DNA from: Bacillota bacterium
GTDB taxonomy: Bacteria > Bacillota > Clostridia > Oscillospirales > Acutalibacteraceae
NCBI GenBank assembly: GCA_023412715.1
Contig: JAEZCC010000042.1
Coordinates: 73,340 to 137,339, forward strand
Length of the DNA: 64,000 bases
Direction of reading: 5' to 3'
This document shows, piece by piece, positions 59,083 to 64,000 of the stretch. The notes under the pieces were generated by a model that saw only the letters and a list, made by a program, of their open reading frames with translations, was not told the DNA's origin and made no database searches. Every line of letters starts with the position of its first letter. Position 1 is the first letter of the stretch. The translations under genes and the position numbers were made by a program.

Positions 59083-60375
59083 TCATCCCTGGTTGAAGCA
59101 TTGGATGCCGGGGAATTCGCCGCCGCCGAGTTCTTTTTCAATATGGAGCAGGCGGTTGTATTTTGCCACGCGCTCCGTGCGGCTCGGGGCGCCGGTCTTG
59201 ATCTGCCCGGCGTTCAGCGCGACCGCCAGGTCGGCGATGGTGGTGTCTTCCGTCTCGCCGGAGCGGTGGGAAATCACGGCGGTGTAGCCCGCGCGCTTGG
59301 CCATGCGGATGGCGCTGATGGTCTCGCTGAGCGTGCCGATCTGGTTCAGCTTGATAAGGATGGAGTTGGCGCAGCGGATCTGGATGCCCTTCTGCAGCCG
59401 CTGCGTGTTGGTCACGAACAGGTCGTCGCCGATGAGCTGGATTTTTCCGCCGAGCGCCTCGGTGATCTTCGCCCAGCCCTGCCAGTCGTCCTCGCCGAGC
59501 GGATCCTCCAGCGAGCGGATGGGGTATTTTTCGACAAGGTCTTTCCAGAACCCGATCATCTGGTCGGTCGTGTAATGCGTTTTGTGCTTCGGCAGCGTGT
59601 AGCCGTCCGGGCCGGCCCATTCGCTGGCGGCGGCGTCAAGGGCGAGCACGAAGTCCTTGCCGGGTTTGTAGCCCGCGGAGCCGACGGCTTCCAGAATCAG
59701 CTCGATAGCTTCGGCGTCTGTCGAAAGGTTCGGCGCGTAGCCGCCCTCGTCGCCCACCGCAGTCGCAAGCCCGCGCGATTTGAGGATCTCCGCCAGCTTG
59801 TGGAACACCTCCGCCGAGCGGCGCAGCGCTTCCGAAAAGCTGGGCGCGCCCGTGGGCATAATCAGGAATTCCTGGATGTCGATGTTGTTGGAGGCGTGCG
59901 CGCCGCCGTTGAGGATGTTCATCATCGGCACGGGCAGCGTGTCGGCGCTGACGCCGCCGATGAACCGGTACAGGGGAAGCCCCAGGGCGTTGGCGGCCGC
60001 CCGCGCGGAGGCGAGCGAAACGGCAAGGATTGCATTTGCGCCGTAGCGCGATTTGTCTTTCGTGCCGTCTGCGGCCAGAAGGGCCGCGTCCACTGCTGCG
60101 GTGTCCCTTGCGTCCAGGCCGGCGACCGCTTCGGCCAGCGGCTTCTGCGCGTTTTCCACCGCTTTGGTCACGCCTTTCCCGCCGAAGCGGGACTTGTCGC
60201 CGTCGCGCAGCTCCAGCGCCTCGAAAGCCCCGGTCGAGGCGCCGCTCGGCACGGCCGCGGTGCCCGTCACGCCGTTCGCCAGCGTGACGGTCGCCTCCAC
60301 GGTCGGGTTGCCGCGGGAATCCAGAATCTCCATGGCGGAGACGCCCCTGATGCTGAAATCTTGAAACGCGCTCAT
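59083..60375 (-). CDS. eno: Enolase
   Basis: A 430-residue glycolytic enolase, interconverting 2-phosphoglycerate and phosphoenolpyruvate. Conserved parts are AMEILDSRGNPTVEATV, GAHASNNIDIQEFLIMPTGA (metal and substrate region), FVLALDAAASEW with a metal-ligand Asp, PIRSLEDPLGEDDW with the metal-ligand Glu, and the signature LIKLNQIGTLSETISAI and SHRSGETED. Length and motifs are normal. The start is ATG 60375 behind AAGAAGGTAAG. It is monocistronic with its own promoter and terminator. Confidence 0.97.
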   Translation of the reverse strand: MSAFQDFSIRGVSAMEILDSRGNPTVEATVTLANGVTGTAAVPSGASTGAFEALELRDGDKSRFGGKGVTKAVENAQKPLAEAVAGLDARDTAAVDAALLAADGTKDKSRYGANAILAVSLASARAAANALGLPLYRFIGGVSADTLPVPMMNILNGGAHASNNIDIQEFLIMPTGAPSFSEALRRSAEVFHKLAEILKSRGLATAVGDEGGYAPNLSTDAEAIELILEAVGSAGYKPGKDFVLALDAAASEWAGPDGYTLPKHKTHYTTDQMIGFWKDLVEKYPIRSLEDPLGEDDWQGWAKITEALGGKIQLIGDDLFVTNTQRLQKGIQIRCANSILIKLNQIGTLSETISAIRMAKRAGYTAVISHRSGETEDTTIADLAVALNAGQIKTGAPSRTERVAKYNRLLHIEKELGGGEFPGIQCFNQG

Positions 60376-60462
60376 ATTCTTACCTTCTTTATCAGACAAT
60401 TTTATTTCAGCCGGCCAGCGGCATGCCGCTGGTTAGCTTTGGCTTACTTACTTCCGTCTTTT

Positions 60463-60491
60463 AAGATATCACACTTAGTATGCGTTGTCAA
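60463..60491 (-). promoter_or_regulatory. Sigma-A-type promoter of eno
   Basis: On the minus strand TTGACA (60491-60486) and TATCTT (60468-60463) with a 17-base spacer. Confidence 0.72.
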
Positions 60492-60515
60492 TATCAGGAT
60501 ATGCCGGAAGCGGAC

Positions 60516-61553
60516 TTACCCGTTTCCGCCGGCCTCCGGCTGCGGGGGAGCCCAGGCCGCCGCCTTTGACCGGTACTGTTCCGCTTCCCGCGGGCAGCCG
60601 AGCGCATCGTAGCACTGCGCCAGCATGGCGAGCGGGATTTTGCCGCTGGCGCGGATGTCCAGCTCGCTCTGCGCGCGGAAGGCCGCCGTGTAGTACCATG
60701 TGGCGGCTTCTTCAAAGTCGCCCGCCGCGCGGTAGTAATGGCCGAGTTCGCAGCAGATCTCCGCGCAGGGGTCGGCGATCACGTTTTTGAGCGCCGTCTT
60801 CATCAGCAGCGCGTCGTCGCCTTTGAGCCTTGCCGCGCGGGCCGCGACGCACTGGGCGGCCCGCACGTCTTCGACGCTGCGGCTTTCGTCGTGCAGGACG
60901 GACTCGAAATAGGGGAGGGCGCCGGCGAAGTCTTCGTCGGTCCCGCCGATGAACAGCTCTTTCGCGTACATGCGGTGCAGGCGCGAGTCGAGCGGCCCGC
61001 GCCGCGAGGCGGCGAGCAGCAGGGCGAGGTCGCGCCCCGCGTGCGCGCCGGCCGGCATATGGATGACGGTGACGTCGGAATTCCACACCCTTGCCGTCAG
61101 CTCGACGGTTTCGTGCACGGGCCCCGTCCACCGGAAGGTGCGCAGGCGCCGGAACAGCTTCGGGCGGTATTCCGTGTCAAAATTGTAGGTTGTGTTATAA
61201 TAGAGCTGGTTGGTGTATTTCATCTGGACGACGTCCGTTTCGGGGGGAAGGGACTGCTTCAGCAGCAGAAAGCGCCGCCGGTTTTCGGCGTCGAGCATTT
61301 CGTCGGCATCCGCGGAATAGATGAAATCCATCGCCGCCTTTGAGAAGGCGAAATTCCTTGCCGCGGCGAAGTCGCCGGTCCAGGCGAAGTCGAAAATTTT
61401 GTCGGTATATCCCGCGGCGACCTGTTTGGTATTGTCGCGGGAGCCGGTATCTGCTATGATAATCTCATCCGCAATGCCGGAGAGGCTGTCGAGGCACCGG
61501 GGCAGGCTTTTCGCCTCGTCTTTTACAATCATGCACACGCTGATGCGGATCAC
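60516..61553 (-). CDS. GT2 glycosyltransferase with TPR-like C-terminal part
   Basis: A 345-residue protein. The N-terminal GT-A domain reads ISVCMIVKDEAKSLPRCLDSL, EIIIADTGSRDNT and FIYSADADEML, where DAD is the nucleotide-sugar/metal motif. VHETVEL lies at the usual acceptor-side position. The C-terminal half is helical (YFESVLHDESRSVED, ELGHYYRAAGDFEEAATWYYTA) like TPR repeats. Such enzymes include SunS-like peptide and protein glycosyltransferases. It is divergent from a larger protein of the same layout at 61734-63932. Acceptor unknown. Confidence 0.87.
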   Translation of the reverse strand: MIRISVCMIVKDEAKSLPRCLDSLSGIADEIIIADTGSRDNTKQVAAGYTDKIFDFAWTGDFAAARNFAFSKAAMDFIYSADADEMLDAENRRRFLLLKQSLPPETDVVQMKYTNQLYYNTTYNFDTEYRPKLFRRLRTFRWTGPVHETVELTARVWNSDVTVIHMPAGAHAGRDLALLLAASRRGPLDSRLHRMYAKELFIGGTDEDFAGALPYFESVLHDESRSVEDVRAAQCVAARAARLKGDDALLMKTALKNVIADPCAEICCELGHYYRAAGDFEEAATWYYTAAFRAQSELDIRASGKIPLAMLAQCYDALGCPREAEQYRSKAAAWAPPQPEAGGNG

Positions 61554-61583
61554 GCCGTTTCCCCCTTCCCGGAATCCCCCAAA

Positions 61584-61612
61584 ATTATACTACATTCCCG
61601 CACGGAATGTAA
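61584..61612 (-). promoter_or_regulatory. Likely promoter of the minus-strand glycosyltransferase
   Basis: On the minus strand TTACAT (61612-61607) and TATAAT (61589-61584) with a 17-base spacer, about 30 bases before the start codon. Confidence 0.6.
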
Positions 61613-61733
61613 GAGGGAGGGGCCGCGGCGGCCGCCTAAGCATTCCGACCGGCCGTCCGATATAATGAACGGGCGTTTCAGCAGATTTAAACACCACAAA
61701 CGGGATCCTTGACGATTCGGGGGAGAGAAAATT

Positions 61734-63932
61734 ATGAGAGCATATGTCCGGGGCGGCGCGGGGAAAGACCCTTTCCACGGTCATGAACTGCGGCTGACTA
61801 TTGGGCTCATTGTAAAAAATGCCGAAAAAACGCTGGACCGGTGCCTTTCTTCCCTCAGCCGGCTGAGGGAAGAGGTGCCGTCGGAACTGATTGTGACGGA
61901 TACCGGATCGACCGACCGTACGATCGAGATCGCCCGCAAATATACCGACAACGTCCTTTTTTTCGACTGGTGCGGCGATTTTTCCGCCGCCCGCAACACC
62001 GGGCTTTTCGCGGCGAAGGGGGAATGGTTTCTGTTCCTCGACGCCGACGAGTGGTTTGAAGACACGGCGGAGCTGGCGCGCTTTTTCAACAGCGGCGAGT
62101 GCGACGAATATTGGACCGGCAGCTATGTCGTGCGCAACTACAACGACTGGAAAGGCAAAAAATACAACGATTTCCACGCCTGCAGAATGTACCGCATGTA
62201 TCCGGGCATCCAATTCCAGCACCGGATCCACGAGGATATCCAGCGCCGGCTCCCGACGAAGATGCTCGGCGTTTTTGTGCACCACTACGGCTATCTGTTC
62301 CGCAGCAAGGCCGAGCGCGAAGAGAAGATACGCCGCAACAAGGATCTGCTCCTCAGCGAGCTTCAGGAGGATCCGGAGGATCTGAAGGCGCTTTCCCAGA
62401 TGGCGGAGCAGTGCATGTTCATCGGCGAGGCCGAACAGGCGGTCCGCTATGCGGAAAAGGGCCTGAAGCTGTCGCAGAGCCTGCCGTTCCGGGAGCGCCG
62501 GTTCGGATTTGTGATGGATCTCATCGGCGCTTATTTTTCGGCGGAGCGCTACGCCAGGGTGATGGAGGAGACGGACTCTTTCTTCGCTTCCGAGACCGTG
62601 CGGAACGTCTTCCACCTGGAGATTTCCCGGTATGCGCAGATTGCGGCCCTGCGCCTTCAGCAGTACCGCAGGTCGGTCGGATACGGCGAAAGCTACCTTC
62701 AGCTTTACGACGACTATACGGCAGGGAAGATGGACACGACGCTGCTGATGTTTGCGCTCTTCCGGAACAATACGGCGGAAGCGAGGGAAGGCTGCCTGAT
62801 GAACCTGGCGCAGGCGTACAGCTTTCTGGAAGATTACGGGGAAGCCGTCCGCACGTTCCGGCGGCTGGATTTTTCCGCAGAATCCCTCGCGGAAAACGGA
62901 AGCCTGCCGCTGTGCTTCGACTTGGTGCGCAAAACGGACGACTTCTCCCTGCTGGCCGACTATTCCAAAGCCTACCTCTCCGCCGCCGCAGCGGACGGGG
63001 AAGACCGCTTTGCGGATTTTGCGGAGGCTTACCAGCAGGGGCACCCGGACGAGGAGCGGAAGATCCGGCGCGCCCTGGCCGAGATGGATCTCGGTCCCTA
63101 TGCGCTGCTGTGCCGCCTGCGCGAGGCGGAGGACGAGGGCGACCATGTTCAGGCGCGCGAGTTTCTGGGCAGGTTCGCGCAGACGGCGGAAAAGCTGCCC
63201 GCCTATGCGGGCGACGCGCTGTACTACGCCATGACGGAAGAGAAGAACGTCATGCCGCTGCTGCTGAAGGCGGACGCGGACGATTTTCCGGCGATGGCCC
63301 TGCGGGCCGGGCTGGCGCATTCCGAGCTTCCGGAAACCGTGGAGAAATATGCGGAGCTGTACTCTTTTCAGAATGCGGTCGGCCTTCGCTGGATGGCCTG
63401 CGCCCTGGAGCGCGCCGTGCTCTGCGCGGCGGAAAGCGACGAACCGGAGCGCTGCCTGAAGCTGTGCGACGTGTACATACGCAATTTCATGAAGCTGATC
63501 CGCGCGACCTATCTTCCGGAGATGCTCGCAAAACCGTCGCTTCCCTCGCTGCCGCGGCCGGTCCGCTTCGCCTGTCAGGCCAATTCCGCTTTTGCCGCCC
63601 GGAACCGCGGCGACGGCATGGCATACATTTCGGGGCTGCGCGCCGCCCTGCGGGAATATCCAGCGATGGAAAAGCCGGTCCAGCTCCTTCTCGATCGCTT
63701 TGAAGAGGAACAGAAAAAGCAGGAGGCCAAGGCGAAGGAGTTCGCCGAGCTCGCAAAGCAGGTCAAAAGCAATATCGAAAGCCTGATTGCCCGGGGTGAC
63801 CTGACCCACGCGGGGCAGATTACGGCGCAGCTTGCCGCGCTGATGCCGAACGACGAGGACGTGCACCGCTTCCAGAAGCTGACGCACACCGAGCCCACCA
63901 TGCGCGAGATTGCTTCCCACCTGCCCCAGTGA
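61734..63932 (+). CDS. Large GT2 glycosyltransferase with long TPR-like region
   Basis: A 732-residue protein. The GT-A domain begins near residue 20 with LTIGLIVKNAEKTLDRCLSSL, then ELIVTDTGSTDRTIEIARKY and the DxD-type WFLFLDADEWFED. From about residue 230 on it is almost wholly helical with TPR-like units (ALSQMAEQCMFIGEAEQAVRYAEKG, NLAQAYSFLEDYGEAVRTFRRL), ending in a charged coiled coil EEEQKKQEAKAKEFAELAKQ. It may glycosylate a surface protein such as flagellin, but no acceptor gene is nearby. ATG behind GGGGGAGAG. A TATAAT at 61661 is a weak promoter candidate. Confidence 0.88.
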   Translation: MRAYVRGGAGKDPFHGHELRLTIGLIVKNAEKTLDRCLSSLSRLREEVPSELIVTDTGSTDRTIEIARKYTDNVLFFDWCGDFSAARNTGLFAAKGEWFLFLDADEWFEDTAELARFFNSGECDEYWTGSYVVRNYNDWKGKKYNDFHACRMYRMYPGIQFQHRIHEDIQRRLPTKMLGVFVHHYGYLFRSKAEREEKIRRNKDLLLSELQEDPEDLKALSQMAEQCMFIGEAEQAVRYAEKGLKLSQSLPFRERRFGFVMDLIGAYFSAERYARVMEETDSFFASETVRNVFHLEISRYAQIAALRLQQYRRSVGYGESYLQLYDDYTAGKMDTTLLMFALFRNNTAEAREGCLMNLAQAYSFLEDYGEAVRTFRRLDFSAESLAENGSLPLCFDLVRKTDDFSLLADYSKAYLSAAAADGEDRFADFAEAYQQGHPDEERKIRRALAEMDLGPYALLCRLREAEDEGDHVQAREFLGRFAQTAEKLPAYAGDALYYAMTEEKNVMPLLLKADADDFPAMALRAGLAHSELPETVEKYAELYSFQNAVGLRWMACALERAVLCAAESDEPERCLKLCDVYIRNFMKLIRATYLPEMLAKPSLPSLPRPVRFACQANSAFAARNRGDGMAYISGLRAALREYPAMEKPVQLLLDRFEEEQKKQEAKAKEFAELAKQVKSNIESLIARGDLTHAGQITAQLAALMPNDEDVHRFQKLTHTEPTMREIASHLPQ

Positions 63933-64000
63933 ACCCGCATGATGCAAAAAAGCCGGCGTGAAGGACGAAAACGGACATGACCCCCGCGTTACGCGTGCCC

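Noticed and set aside
61590..63947. Open frame of 785 codons on the minus strand opposite the large glycosyltransferase
   Set aside because: It mirrors the plus-strand gene codon for codon, which is common in GC-rich genes. The plus strand has a GT2 domain, ribosome site and start.

Overview
The window looks like a chromosome segment of a fermentative, GC-rich Clostridia species, probably of the Oscillospirales/Ruminococcaceae (for example near Ethanoligenens or Caproiciproducens). This is inferred from strong AGGAGG-type ribosome binding sites, frequent TTG/GTG starts, lipoprotein-type binding proteins, two kinds of [FeFe] hydrogenase and many carbohydrate operons each with its own local regulator. 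No rRNA, tRNA, CRISPR array, insertion sequence or prophage was recognised.

Layout. 1-7.7 kb: the tail of an upstream gene, a LacI regulator and a divergent LplB/LplC/solute-binding-protein importer with a GH31 glycosidase. 8.2-17.8 kb: a DeoR regulator, an unpaired RbsA-like ATPase, then an RbsA/RbsC/RbsB importer with a zinc polyol dehydrogenase and split DhaK/DhaL-type kinase subunits, suggesting use of a short polyol or ketose. 18.1-19.7 kb: MerR regulator and ferredoxin-type aldo/keto reductase. 20.0-21.8 kb: a secreted repeat protein. 22.0-29.7 kb: a hydrogenase region. A minus-strand operon holds a sensory PAS-type [FeFe] hydrogenase, a PP2C phosphatase and a TnpB-like protein that has lost RuvC acidic residues. 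The divergent plus-strand genes hold a [2Fe-2S] thioredoxin-like protein, a catalytic-type [FeFe] hydrogenase, a Cys-rich small protein, a TM1266-type regulator and an ECF-type membrane protein.

29.7-38.1 kb: a minus-strand polyol operon (dehydrogenase, VOC protein, PfkB kinase, SDR, RbsB, RbsA and a frameshifted RbsC) under a ROK regulator. 38.3-44.4 kb: LacI regulator plus a maltodextrin-type importer and a GH13 enzyme; no dedicated ATPase is present. 44.5-54.2 kb: two arms around one LacI gene. Leftwards are a transporter, a hydantoinase/oxoprolinase-family protein, an HExxH protein and a PH-like membrane protein. Rightwards are a KDPG-aldolase-like protein without the Schiff-base lysine, an FGGY kinase and an HpcH/HpaI aldolase. 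The same operator-like palindrome lies in front of both arms and of the regulator.

54.3-64 kb is more housekeeping: a Pit-type phosphate permease, nitroreductase, RNA 2',3'-cyclic phosphodiesterase, SDR, a chemoreceptor without an extracellular sensor domain, enolase, and two divergent GT2 glycosyltransferases with TPR-like tails. The most unusual items are the TnpB-like gene in the hydrogenase-sensor operon with its hairpin-rich 3' flank, the terminator placed directly before the TM1266 gene, and the lysine-less aldolase paralogue tied by operator sequence to the hydantoinase operon.
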